44,589 bases of DNA from assembly GCA_937868725.1 (NCBI GenBank), contig CALMMQ010000083.1, forward strand, positions 1 through 44,589, in the 5' to 3' direction. Position numbers and translations under genes: made by a program. How positions within the stretch are numbered: position 1 is the stretch's first letter; every line of letters starts with the position of its first letter. Under the pieces are notes generated by a model, which was not told the DNA's origin, did not search any database, and worked only from the letters and a program-made list of their open reading frames with translations. This document shows, in pieces, positions 20,160-30,543 of this stretch. Source of the DNA: an uncultured Pleomorphomonas sp. (GTDB lineage: Bacteria; Pseudomonadota; Alphaproteobacteria; Rhizobiales; Pleomorphomonadaceae).

Positions 20160-21380
20160 GTGACAGACACCACCACTCCCGCCTGGCTGACGATCGTCGG
20201 CATTGGCGAGGACGGCCTTGATGGCCTTTCTCCTGCGGCAAGACGCGCCATCGATCAAGCGGAATTGCTGGTGGGGGGGCGGCGTCACCTGACGCTCGCC
20301 GGGGTGTCCGAGGCGCGGTCGCTGGCCTGGCCGAGCCCGCTGCACGGCGCATTTCCCACGATTCTGGCCCGTCGCGGCCGCCCCGTCGTGGTCCTGGCCT
20401 CGGGCGATCCGTTCTATCACGGAGTGGGCTCGCTGATCGCCGCTCTGGTTCCGGCCGAGGAGATGACCGTCCTGCCGGCACCCTCGTCCTACGCGCTCGC
20501 CGCCGCCTGTCTCGGCTGGGCCGGTCAGGATTGCATCCGCGTCAGCCTGCACGGCCGCCGTATCGAAACGGTGCTGCCGCATCTGGCGCCCGGCGCCCGC
20601 CTGTTCGCCCTGTCGTGGGACGGCGACACGCCGGCCCGTCTGGCGGCGCTGCTGCTGGCGCGCGGCATGGGCGACAGCCGCCTCACCGTGCTGGAAGCGC
20701 TCGGCGGCCCGCGCCAGCGTCGCCGCTCAGCCCTGGCCCGCGACTTCGATCTGGCCGGCATCGATCCCCTCAACCTCATCGCCGTCGAGGTGGTGGCCGA
20801 CGCCGACGCCCGCCTGCTGCCGCGCGCCCCCGGCCTGCCCGACGACTGGTTCGAGCACGACGGCCAGATTACCAAGCGCGAGGTCCGCGCCCTGACGCTG
20901 TCGGCTCTCGCCCCACGCCGGGGCGGCCGCCTGTGGGACGTCGGTGCCGGATCGGGGTCGGTCGCCATCGAATGGATGCTGGCCGACCCCGCCTGCAGCG
21001 CCATCGCCATTGAGGAGAATGCCGACCGGGCGGCCCGGCTCGCGCGCAACGCCGCCGCCTTCGGCGTCCCCGATCTGGCGGTCGTCACGGGTAAGGCGCC
21101 GGCGGCGCTTGCCGGCCTGCCGTCGCCCGACGCCATCTTCATCGGCGGCGGTGCCGGCGATGCTGGCGTCATGGCCGCCTGTCTCGAGGGGCTCAAGCCC
21201 GGCGGCCGGCTGGTGATCAACGCCGTGACGGTGGAAACCCAGACCGACCTCATCGCCCGGCAGGCCCGGCTTGGTGGCGATCTCGTCCAGATCAGCCTGT
21301 CGCGCCTGGATCGGCTCGGCAGCTTCCACGCCCTGCGGCCGGCCCTGCCCATCCTGCAATGGACCTGGGAGAAGCGCTGA
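20160..21380 (+). CDS. cobL: Precorrin-6Y C5,15-methyltransferase (decarboxylating) CobL
   Basis: A 406-residue fusion enzyme. The N-terminal CbiE-type tetrapyrrole methylase ([29 protein letters not shown]) methylates C5, and the C-terminal CbiT-type Rossmann domain ([24 protein letters not shown]) methylates C15 and decarboxylates the C12 acetate, giving precorrin-8X. It starts with GTG, supported by GGAGG six bases upstream. It overlaps cobE by one base (TGATG). Confidence 0.96.
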   Translation: MTDTTTPAWLTIVGIGEDGLDGLSPAARRAIDQAELLVGGRRHLTLAGVSEARSLAWPSPLHGAFPTILARRGRPVVVLASGDPFYHGVGSLIAALVPAEEMTVLPAPSSYALAAACLGWAGQDCIRVSLHGRRIETVLPHLAPGARLFALSWDGDTPARLAALLLARGMGDSRLTVLEALGGPRQRRRSALARDFDLAGIDPLNLIAVEVVADADARLLPRAPGLPDDWFEHDGQITKREVRALTLSALAPRRGGRLWDVGAGSGSVAIEWMLADPACSAIAIEENADRAARLARNAAAFGVPDLAVVTGKAPAALAGLPSPDAIFIGGGAGDAGVMAACLEGLKPGGRLVINAVTVETQTDLIARQARLGGDLVQISLSRLDRLGSFHALRPALPILQWTWEKR

Positions 21381-21763
21381 TGGCCGCCCGCCTCGCCGTC
21401 GGGGTCGGCTGTCGCAAGGCGGTGAGCGCCGAAGCGGTGACGGCGCAGGTCGCCGCCGCCCTGGCGCCGCTGTCCGGCCCGGTCGTCGGCCTCTTCACCA
21501 TCGCCGCCAAGGCGGACGAGCCGGGGCTCAGCGGAGCGGCGCTGGCGCTCGGCCTGCCGCTCGTCGCCCTCGATCCGGCGGCGCTCGCCGCCGTGGCGGC
21601 GAAGCTGACCGTCCGTTCCGCCCGCGTCGAGGCGCGCTTCGGCGTCCCATCGGTGGCCGAAGCGGCGGCGCTCGCCGCCTTCGCCGGCCGGGCCCGTCTC
21701 ATCGTTCCCCGCCGCGCCGCCGCCGGCGTCACCGTCGCCATCGCCGAGGAGTTGCCCACATGA
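21380..21763 (+). CDS. cobE: Cobalamin biosynthesis protein CobE (CbiG C-terminal-like)
   Basis: A 127-residue protein equivalent to the C-terminal domain of CbiG. It shows LAVGVGCRK at the start and [11 protein letters not shown] in the middle, both typical of CobE/CbiG_C. In the aerobic pathway CobE is required in vivo around the precorrin-5 stage, but its chemical role is not settled. It sits between cobL (TGATG overlap) and cobM (ATGA overlap). Confidence 0.92.
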   Translation: MAARLAVGVGCRKAVSAEAVTAQVAAALAPLSGPVVGLFTIAAKADEPGLSGAALALGLPLVALDPAALAAVAAKLTVRSARVEARFGVPSVAEAAALAAFAGRARLIVPRRAAAGVTVAIAEELPT

Positions 21764-22572
21764 CCGTCCACTTCATCGGCGCCGGACCGGGCGCCGCCGA
21801 CCTCATCACCCTGCGCGGCCGCGACCTCATCGCCGCCTCACCGGTCTGCCTCTACGCTGGCTCGCTGGTGCCCAAGGCGCTCCTTGACTATTGCCCGGCC
21901 GGCGCCCGCATCGTTGACACGGCGCCGCTGTCGCTCGAGGAGATCGAGGCCGAATTCGTCCGCGCCGCTGCTGCCGGCGAGGACGTCGCCCGCCTGCATT
22001 CCGGCGATCTGTCGGTGTGGAGCGCGCTTGGCGAACAGACGCGCCTGCTCGACCGGCTCGGCATCGCCTACGACGTCACCCCCGGCGTGCCGGCTTTCGC
22101 CGCCGCCGCCGCCGCGCTCAAGCGCGAACTCACGCTGCCGGAGGTCGGCCAGTCGCTGGTGCTGACGCGCACCTCGGGCCGGGCGTCTGCCATGCCGCCG
22201 CGCGAAAAGCTCGAGAGCTTCGCCGCCACCGGCGCCACACTGGCCATCCACCTTTCCGTTCACGTGCTTGATCGGGTGGCAGCCGATCTCGTGCCGCACT
22301 ACGGCGCCGACTGCCCGGCCGCCGTCGTCTATCGCGCCTCCTGGCCGGACGAGACGATCGTGCGCGGCACCCTTGCCGACATCGCCGCCCGCGTCGCCGC
22401 CCTTGGCGCCATCGAGCGCACGGCGCTGATCCTGGTCGGACCGGTGCTGGCGGCCGGCGACTTCTCGGCCAGCGCCCTCTATTCGGCCGCCTATCAGCGG
22501 CGTTTTCGCGGCCGCGACCGCCGCGCCGGCGACGATCCGGCCTCTGAGGCGATCTCGGCAAAGAAAAACTAA
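21760..22572 (+). CDS. cobM: Precorrin-4 C11-methyltransferase CobM
   Basis: A 270-residue SAM-dependent tetrapyrrole methylase that turns precorrin-4 into precorrin-5. Signatures are [45 protein letters not shown], and [23 protein letters not shown] in two contiguous blocks. It ends the cobL-cobE-cobM group. No terminator was recognised behind it. Confidence 0.96.
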   Translation: MTVHFIGAGPGAADLITLRGRDLIAASPVCLYAGSLVPKALLDYCPAGARIVDTAPLSLEEIEAEFVRAAAAGEDVARLHSGDLSVWSALGEQTRLLDRLGIAYDVTPGVPAFAAAAAALKRELTLPEVGQSLVLTRTSGRASAMPPREKLESFAATGATLAIHLSVHVLDRVAADLVPHYGADCPAAVVYRASWPDETIVRGTLADIAARVAALGAIERTALILVGPVLAAGDFSASALYSAAYQRRFRGRDRRAGDDPASEAISAKKN

Positions 22573-22708
22573 TGCCGGCACATAGAAAATGCGTAGGCGC
22601 CGATCATGTTTTGCCCTTGGCACGGGACGGCATCGGACTTATTTCAGGGCCGCAAACAAAAGACAGATGAAGGGTCCGGCACCGGGCCGGACTGATAAGG
22701 AACCTGAG

Positions 22709-22852
22709 ATGCTGACCACACTGACGCGCACCACCCAGTTCTCCCGCCTGCCGAGCGAGACCGAGCGGGTCAAGGTCTACGTGAGTGCCGCCGGCGCCCG
22801 TGAACGCGACATCGACCGGGGCGTGTTCCGCAATCGCAGCCTCGGTTACTGA
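22709..22852 (+). CDS. Small protein of unknown function (47 aa)
   Basis: A 47-residue frame with an ATG at 22709 preceded by AAGGA at suitable distance (taaggaacctgag). The product begins MLTTLTRTTQFSRLPSE and is polar and charged with no cysteine, membrane segment or recognised domain. The frame extends upstream without a better start. It sits alone between cobM and the gyrB end. Similar short basic proteins are common in Hyphomicrobiales, but I do not recognise this one. Confidence 0.5.
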   Translation: MLTTLTRTTQFSRLPSETERVKVYVSAAGARERDIDRGVFRNRSLGY

Positions 22853-22984
22853 CCGACCGGGGCCCGACGCCGACGATCGCCACCCAGGTCGTTCGGCCGA
22901 ACACTCACGATGCCGAGCGCTCGTTGTCCCTGACCGGACCGGGCGCTTTCGTCGTATTTGGGGCCGGAGGCTAGCGTTTTCCTG

Positions 22985-23002
22985 CCTGACGGAATCGTCA
23001 GG
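22985..23002. repeat. 18-bp palindromic repeat, copy A
   Basis: CCTGACGGAATCGTCAGG forms a 7-bp stem (CCTGACG/CGTCAGG) with a GAAT loop. An identical copy lies at 23161-23178. The flank upstream (ggctagcgttttcctg) resembles that of copy B (ggcttagagcgctttctga), so the repeated unit is longer than the stem. Confidence 0.85.
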
Positions 23003-23103
23003 TCGATAAAAATCGCCACAGATTCAAAGGTTTGAGTCGCTGCTTGTCGCCGGGTCGTTGCAACCTGCTCGGCGGAATGCTCTTGCCGGTAGCGCTACGC
23101 CGA

Positions 23104-23137
23104 CAAAAAGCCGGCTGCCCTTGCGGACACCCGGCTT
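23104..23137 (-). terminator. Rho-independent terminator of gyrB
   Basis: On the minus strand AAGCCGG (23137-23131) and CCGGCTT form a stem around a 16-base loop, followed by a run of T (the plus strand reads aaaaagccggc). It lies about 55 bp past the gyrB stop. Confidence 0.75.
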
Positions 23138-23160
23138 CGATGGCTTAGAGCGCTTTCTGA

Positions 23161-23178
23161 CCTGACGGAATCGTCAGG
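23161..23178. repeat. 18-bp palindromic repeat, copy B
   Basis: Identical to the sequence at 22985-23002, 12 bp behind the gyrB stop and before its terminator. It is preceded by TTAGAGCGCTTTCTGA, which resembles the TAGAGC starts of interspersed intergenic repeats found in many Hyphomicrobiales genomes. Confidence 0.85.
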
Positions 23179-23189
23179 GCGGTACCGTA

Positions 23190-25679
<2,490 letters not shown>

Positions 25680-25761
25680 TCACTGAGGTCCGAACGGGAT
25701 TTCATGAGCCTTTTCAAGGCCATTCCCGGGGAAAAACCGCTGCGCCCGACGGTCCTCGGTC

Positions 25762-25775
25762 TTGTGGAGCCACAA
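25762..25775. promoter_or_regulatory. Inverted repeat in the recF-gyrB gap
   Basis: TTGTGG-AG-CCACAA is a perfect 6-bp inverted repeat about 140 bp upstream of the gyrB start. It could be an operator or a chance palindrome; no promoter elements were confirmed beside it. Confidence 0.3.
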
Positions 25776-25817
25776 TGGGGGCAAATTGCGGCGAATCACC
25801 CGGCGGCGGGGCGGCCG

Positions 25818-26933
25818 TCACGGCGTCAGGTCGATGAATTCGGCCCGTCCGGCCAGGTCGGCGAACGGCGCCGCCTCGGTGCCGGTCATGAACGCCTGGG
25901 CGCCCAGCGCCTCAATGAGGTCGAACAACGCCCGCCGCCGGGCGGCGTCGAGATGGGCGGCGATTTCGTCGAACAGCAGCAGCGGCACGAAGCCGGCCAG
26001 CTCGCGCACCAGTGCCGCCTGGGCCAGCACCAGGCCGATCAGCAGCGCCTTCTGCTCGCCGGTGGAGCACAGCGCCGCCGGCATGTCCTTGGCGCCATGG
26101 CGGACCATCAGGTCGGAGCGGTGGGGGCCGAGGAGCGTCCGGCCGGCCGCCCGGTCGCGCGAGCGGCTGGCCTTGAGGTCGGCCCTGAGCCAATCCTCGA
26201 CGTCGGCGGCGCTGGAGCTGGCGAGTGCCGCGTCGACCTCGCCGTCGAGAGCCAGCCCGGCGCGGGGGAAGGCGCTGTCGTCGCGCGAGGCGATCAGCCG
26301 GGCGAGGCAATCGACCGCTTCGCGGCGGGCGGCGGCCACGGCCGTGCCGATGGCGGCGATCTCGGTCTCGACGGCGTCGAGCCAGGCCGGATCGGCGGCG
26401 TGGCTTTCGAGCAGCCGGTTGCGCGAGGAAACGGCGCCGTCGTAGCGGGCGACGCGCCGGCCGTGGCCGGGGTCGATGGTCAGCACCAACCGGTCGAGGA
26501 AGCGGCGGCGATCGCCGGCTGAGCCGGTGAACAGGCCGTCCATGGCCGGCACCAGCCACAAGACGCGCAGGTAGTCGGAGAGCTCGTCGGCCGGCCGCAC
26601 CTCGCCGTTGATGCGGATCGATCGCTGGCTGTCGCCCGGACCGGCGGCGATGACGATGCGCGTCTCGCCGTAGCGGCCGTCGATGTCGGCGGCGATGGCG
26701 AAGGCGCCGCTGCCGCCGTGGCGGCCGAAATCGGCCAGTCTGCCGCGCCGGAAGCCGCGCCCGGGCGTCAGAAGCGACAGCGCTTCGAGCACGTTGGTCT
26801 TGCCGGCGCCGTTGGCCCCGACCAGCACCGTCGAGCGACCGGCGAAGGCGAGCGCCAGGCCCGCGTGATTGCGGAAGTCCTGCAGGCGAATGCCGAGAAC
26901 GCGCGCCTCGGTCGCGGACGGGGCGTCGGTCAT
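25818..26933 (-). CDS. recF: DNA replication and repair protein RecF
   Basis: A 371-residue SMC-like ATPase that binds gapped DNA and helps load RecA at stalled forks. Walker A is GANGAGKTNVLEALSLL, the signature segment is STGEQKALLIGLVLAQAA, and Walker B is PLLLFDEIAAHLD. Length is normal for the family. Its start is 58 bp after the dnaN stop, on the same strand, as in the conserved dnaA-dnaN-recF-gyrB order. Confidence 0.96.
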   Translation of the reverse strand: MTDAPSATEARVLGIRLQDFRNHAGLALAFAGRSTVLVGANGAGKTNVLEALSLLTPGRGFRRGRLADFGRHGGSGAFAIAADIDGRYGETRIVIAAGPGDSQRSIRINGEVRPADELSDYLRVLWLVPAMDGLFTGSAGDRRRFLDRLVLTIDPGHGRRVARYDGAVSSRNRLLESHAADPAWLDAVETEIAAIGTAVAAARREAVDCLARLIASRDDSAFPRAGLALDGEVDAALASSSAADVEDWLRADLKASRSRDRAAGRTLLGPHRSDLMVRHGAKDMPAALCSTGEQKALLIGLVLAQAALVRELAGFVPLLLFDEIAAHLDAARRRALFDLIEALGAQAFMTGTEAAPFADLAGRAEFIDLTP

Positions 26934-26991
26934 GACCTCAATCCGTTTCGAACGGCGGGCCGCCGGACCGGCAGGCGCCGGCCGGCGTGCC

Positions 26992-28110
26992 TCAGACGCG
27001 CATCGGCATCAGCACGTAAAGCGTCGCCGCGTCGCCCGAATCCTGGATGAGCGTCGGCGAGCCGGCGTCGGCGAGGCGGAAAACCACCGTCTCGGAGGAG
27101 AGCTGCGAGGTGATGTCGAGCAGATAGCGGGCGTTGAAGCCGATCTCCATCGGATCGGCATCGTATTCGACGATGACCTCTTCCGTGGCCGAGCCGGAAT
27201 CCGGGTTGACCACCGTCAGCACCAGCCGTCCCGGGTTGAGGGCCAGCTTCACCGCCCGGCCGCGTTCCGACGAAATGGTCGACACGCGGTCGACCGCTTC
27301 GGCGAACTCGCTCTTGCCGACCTTGAGTTCCTTGTCGTTGCCCTGCGGAATGACCCGGCCGTAGTCGGGGAAGGTGCCGTCGATCAGCTTGGAGGTCAGC
27401 ACCACGGCGCCGAGCGACAGGCGAATCTTGGCATCGGAGAGCTCGACGGTCAGTTCCGCCTTGGGATCCTCGATCAGACGCTGGATTTCGCCCACCGTCT
27501 TGCGCGGCACGATGATGCCCGGCATGCCGCTGGCCCCGGCCGGCGCTGGCACGTCGGCGCGCGCCAGGCGATGGCCATCGGTGGCGACGGCGCGGAACAG
27601 CGTGCCCGTCGGTCCGTCGACGGTGTGCAGGAAGATGCCGTTGAGGTAGTAGCGGATCTCCTCGTTGGAGATGGCGAACTGCGTCTTGTCGATCAGCCCC
27701 TTGAGGGCACCGGCTTCGAGCTTGAAGCGATGGGTCAGCTCGCCGGCGCTGATGTCGGGGAAGTCGCTTTCGGGCAGCATCTGCAGCGAGAAGCGCGAGC
27801 GGCCCGACGAGATGCTGAGCGTGGCGCCGTCGGCCGACGTCTCGAGGCTGACCTGCGAGCCGTCCGGCAGCTTGCGCACGATGTCGTAGAACATGTAGGC
27901 CGGCACCGTCGTGGCACCGGGGCGCTCGACCATGGCCGGCACCGATTCCTGCGCCTCGATGTCGAGGTCGGTGGCCTTGAGCTTGAGCTCTCCCTCGCCC
28001 GCCCGTAACAGGACGTTGGACAGGATCGGTATCGTATTGCGCCGTTCGACGACCCGGTGGACGTGGGTGAGCGACGAGAGGAGATGCGACCGCTCCAGCG
28101 TTACGCGCAT
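26992..28110 (-). CDS. dnaN: DNA polymerase III subunit beta (sliding clamp)
   Basis: The 372-residue processivity clamp, with three structurally similar domains. It begins MRVTLERSHLLSSL, close to the usual MKVTLER start, and has VVERRNTIPILSNVLL, the ATDGHRLA segment in the middle domain and the C-terminal PMRV tail (VLMPMRV). An ATG four codons upstream (28122) is possible but would be atypical. It is 192 bp downstream of dnaA, a wide gap that contains a hairpin. Confidence 0.98.
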   Translation of the reverse strand: MRVTLERSHLLSSLTHVHRVVERRNTIPILSNVLLRAGEGELKLKATDLDIEAQESVPAMVERPGATTVPAYMFYDIVRKLPDGSQVSLETSADGATLSISSGRSRFSLQMLPESDFPDISAGELTHRFKLEAGALKGLIDKTQFAISNEEIRYYLNGIFLHTVDGPTGTLFRAVATDGHRLARADVPAPAGASGMPGIIVPRKTVGEIQRLIEDPKAELTVELSDAKIRLSLGAVVLTSKLIDGTFPDYGRVIPQGNDKELKVGKSEFAEAVDRVSTISSERGRAVKLALNPGRLVLTVVNPDSGSATEEVIVEYDADPMEIGFNARYLLDITSQLSSETVVFRLADAGSPTLIQDSGDAATLYVLMPMRV

Positions 28111-28189
28111 GGAAGAACCCATATTTCGTGGAGGTTGGCCCGGCGGCCCTCAGGGAGCCGGGGCACGACGCCCTCCGATTGAGACGCTT

Positions 28190-28228
28190 GTGCCTGCCCC
28201 AGCCGCAAACGCGGGATGGGACAGGCAC
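28190..28228. repeat. Imperfect hairpin between dnaA and dnaN
   Basis: GTGCCTGCCCCA (28190-28201) pairs with TGGGACAGGCAC (28217-28228), with one mismatch, around a 15-base loop. It lies in the 192-bp dnaA-dnaN gap. It has no T tract on either side, so it is not a simple terminator; it could pause or process the transcript or be a protein site. Confidence 0.6.
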
Positions 28229-28302
28229 ATTACGGCAACCATCGATTTCTTCAAGGGTTTGCGTGCCCGCTCACCCCGATTTGTCGGCCTCCGACCGGGG
28301 AA

Positions 28303-29796
28303 TCAGACCTCCAGCATGCGCTTCAGGAGCTCGACTTCCTGCACCAGCGCCTCATCGTTGCCGATCTGCTCCTCGACCTTGCGCACCGCGTGCAGCACCG
28401 TCGTGTGGTCGCGACCGCCGAAACGGCGGCCGATTTCCGGCAGCGAACGCAACGTCAGCGACTTGGCCAGGTACATGGCGATCTGGCGCGGCCAGACGAT
28501 CGAGCGCGTGCGGCGCGACGACAGCAGGTCCTGCTTGGAGACGTTGAAGTGCTTGGAGACGACGCGCTGGATGTCCTCGATCTTGACGCGACGGTTGTCG
28601 GTGACGCGGATCAGGTCCTTGAGCGTCGCCTCGGCGGTGGCCAGCGACAGCGGCGAGCCCGACAGCTGGGCGTGGCCGGCCAGACGCGTCACCGCGCCTT
28701 CAAGGTCGCGGCCGGAGGTGGTGACGTTGCGGACGATGAAGTCGACCACGTCTTCCGGCACGCTGAAGTTCGGCATCTGCGCCGCGGTGAGGGCGATGCG
28801 GCGCTCGACGATGGCCCGGCGCAGGGCGGCGTCGGGAGAGCCGATCTCGATGAGCAGGCCGCCCGACAGGCGCGAGCGCACGCGCTCGTCGAGCGATTCC
28901 AGCTCGACCGGCGGCCGGTCGGCGGCGACGATCACCTGACGGGCGCCGTCGATCAGCGAGTTGACCAGATGGCAGAACTCCTGCTGGATCTGCTTGCCGT
29001 GCAGGAACTGCATGTCGTCGATGACCAGGAGGTCGATGGTCCTGATCGCTTCTTTGAAGGCGATGGCCGACTGCGTCTGCAGCGACTGCACGAAGCGATA
29101 CATGAAATGTTCGGCGGTGAGGTAGAGCGCCTTCATGCCGGGATGGTCGGCCTTGAGGGCGTGCGTCACCGCCTGCAGCAGATGCGTCTTGCCCTGACCG
29201 ACGGTCGAATGGATGTAGAGCGGGTTGAACTTGACGCCCGAGCCGTTGGGGCCTTCGGCGACCTGACGGGCGGCGGCCAGCGCCAGCCGGTTGGAGGCGC
29301 CTTCCATGAAGTTGGCGAAGGTGAAGCGGGCATCGAGCGGCGAGGAGATCTCCTCGAACAGCTGCGACTGGGCGTCGGCGGCCCGGGCGGCGGCGTTGTC
29401 GCGGCGGGCCACCGGCAGCGTCGACACCGTGGCCGACGGCCGGCCGGCCGGGGCACTGTCGGCCGGCGCCGGCGCGAAGCGGGCCGGCGTTTCGACGCGA
29501 GCGCGGACGGCGCTGCGCACTGTTACTTCGACCTTGCGATAGGCCGGCCCCTCGCTCTGCCAGAGCGCGGCCAGCTTGTCGCGATAATGGGTGGAGATCC
29601 ACGACTTGAGGAAGCGGCTCGGCACCGACAGCACCACGGTGCCGCCTTCGATCTGCTCGACGTTCATGCCGGCGAACCAGCACGAAAAGACCTCTTCGCC
29701 GAGATCGGACTTGAGTCGATTGCGGACACGCGCCCACGCGCCATCATCCAGGCGCTGCGTATCGTGGTCGACTGCGCCGACGCTCGCTTCGAACAT
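28303..29796 (-). CDS. dnaA: Chromosomal replication initiator protein DnaA
   Basis: The 497-residue replication initiator. Domain I is at the N-terminus (WARVRNRLKSDLGEEVF), followed by a long Ala/Pro-rich linker (domain II). Domain III (AAA+) has STVGQGKTHLLQAV at about 197-210, in which Ser replaces the first Gly of the Walker A motif, then LVIDDMQFL (Walker B) and the sensor region VAADRPPVELESLDERVRSR in two blocks. Domain IV ends in the DNA-binding helix region FGGRDHTTVLHAVRKVEEQI. The ATG has GGGGG upstream (AAAAGGGGGCCTTAA). It is the first replication gene of the series, downstream of a rhodanese gene and rpsT. Confidence 0.97.
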   Translation of the reverse strand: MFEASVGAVDHDTQRLDDGAWARVRNRLKSDLGEEVFSCWFAGMNVEQIEGGTVVLSVPSRFLKSWISTHYRDKLAALWQSEGPAYRKVEVTVRSAVRARVETPARFAPAPADSAPAGRPSATVSTLPVARRDNAAARAADAQSQLFEEISSPLDARFTFANFMEGASNRLALAAARQVAEGPNGSGVKFNPLYIHSTVGQGKTHLLQAVTHALKADHPGMKALYLTAEHFMYRFVQSLQTQSAIAFKEAIRTIDLLVIDDMQFLHGKQIQQEFCHLVNSLIDGARQVIVAADRPPVELESLDERVRSRLSGGLLIEIGSPDAALRRAIVERRIALTAAQMPNFSVPEDVVDFIVRNVTTSGRDLEGAVTRLAGHAQLSGSPLSLATAEATLKDLIRVTDNRRVKIEDIQRVVSKHFNVSKQDLLSSRRTRSIVWPRQIAMYLAKSLTLRSLPEIGRRFGGRDHTTVLHAVRKVEEQIGNDEALVQEVELLKRMLEV

Positions 29797-30024
29797 TTAA
29801 GGCCCCCTTTTCGTCGCACTGTCCCGTCGTGACCGCTCGCCCCGCCGCCGGAGAGTGCCGTCCCGACCATTTTTCGTTTCAGCCTGCCGCCCGATGCGGA
29901 CGACCGCTTGATCGCTGCCGTCAAGGCCGGCAGTGGCCCCAGTATCGCCCCGGCTGCCACCGCCGGGGACAAAAAAAGTCGACGTCCGCTCAGGACGAGA
30001 CCGCCAATGCCAAGACCGCCCCGC
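29797..30024. other. Leader region of dnaA
   Basis: About 230 bp with no gene. It holds a 7-bp stem hairpin, CCCCGGC-N7-GCCGGGG (29948-29968), next to an A7 run. No clear promoter or DnaA box was found, so dnaA may be read from the rhodanese or rpsT promoters or from an unrecognised one. Confidence 0.5.
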
Positions 30025-30465
30025 TCAGCCCTGAATCCACGGCAGCCCGGCCGCCTTCCAGCCGCCGCATGTCCCGCGGTGGCGGTCGGCATCAAGCGGG
30101 CCCTCGAAGCCGCCGGCGACGTTGAAGGACGTCGTATAGCCACCGGCGATGGCCGCGGTGGCCGCCGCCTTGCTGCGCGCGCCCGAGCGGCAGATGAAGT
30201 AGACGGGCGCGTCCTTGCCGAGCCCCCGGGCGGTGACCGCCTCGTCGAGCATGGCCAGGAAGTCGGCGTTGACCGTCATCGCCGGATACGACTGCCACTC
30301 GATGAGTGCCACCGTCTTGTTGAGGCTCGACAGGTCGGGGATGCCGACAAAGTTCCATTCCGGAATGGTCCGGACGTCGACGAGGATGGCGTTGGCCGAC
30401 CGGGCCAACTCGGCCCAGGCGGTATCCGCGCTGATGTCCTCTGCGTATCCAGCCTCATCCACCAC
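30025..30465 (-). CDS. Rhodanese-like sulfurtransferase
   Basis: A 146-residue single-domain rhodanese. Rhodaneses carry a persulfide on an active-site cysteine; here it is Cys92 in VYFICRSGARSKAAA. ILVDVRTIPEWNFVGIPDL earlier in the protein is the other family hallmark. The GTG at 30465 (MVDEAGYAE) is chosen because the usual family N-terminus starts about here and GGGGTG lies 6 bases before it. GTG at 30474 or 30462, or an ATG at 30543, are alternatives. A candidate promoter with an inverted repeat (30483-30511) would favour the shorter forms. It sits between rpsT and dnaA. Confidence 0.9.
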   Translation of the reverse strand: MVDEAGYAEDISADTAWAELARSANAILVDVRTIPEWNFVGIPDLSSLNKTVALIEWQSYPAMTVNADFLAMLDEAVTARGLGKDAPVYFICRSGARSKAAATAAIAGGYTTSFNVAGGFEGPLDADRHRGTCGGWKAAGLPWIQG

Positions 30466-30482
30466 GACGATCACCCCGGTTG

Positions 30483-30511
30483 TCGATAGTCGCCCCAAGA
30501 CTATCTTGCAA
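30483..30511 (-). promoter_or_regulatory. Candidate promoter of the rhodanese gene with inverted repeat in the spacer
   Basis: On the minus strand TTGCAA (30511-30506) is followed after 17 bp by TATCGA (30488-30483). The spacer region carries a perfect 7-bp inverted repeat, GATAGTC-N7-GACTATC (30485-30505). The predicted start of transcription lies within a few bases of the GTG starts, so the message would be leaderless or nearly so. The hexamers are imperfect. Confidence 0.35.
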
Positions 30512-30543
30512 TTTGTCCCAGCACTGAAAGCAGCAAAAGCCAT

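Larger units (their letters stand above)
22853..23189. other. Intergenic region between the small ORF and gyrB
   Basis: About 340 bp without a gene. It holds two copies of an 18-bp palindrome and the gyrB terminator, annotated separately. Nothing else was recognised. Confidence 0.6.

Noticed and set aside
22600-22650. Sigma-54-like TTGGCAC upstream of the small gene
   Set aside because: The -12 GC is one base too close and the TT before it is missing, so the spacing does not fit.
29948-29975. Hairpin with A7 taken for a terminator
   Set aside because: The T run precedes the stem on the minus strand and is an A run after it on the plus strand, so neither reading gives a rho-independent terminator.
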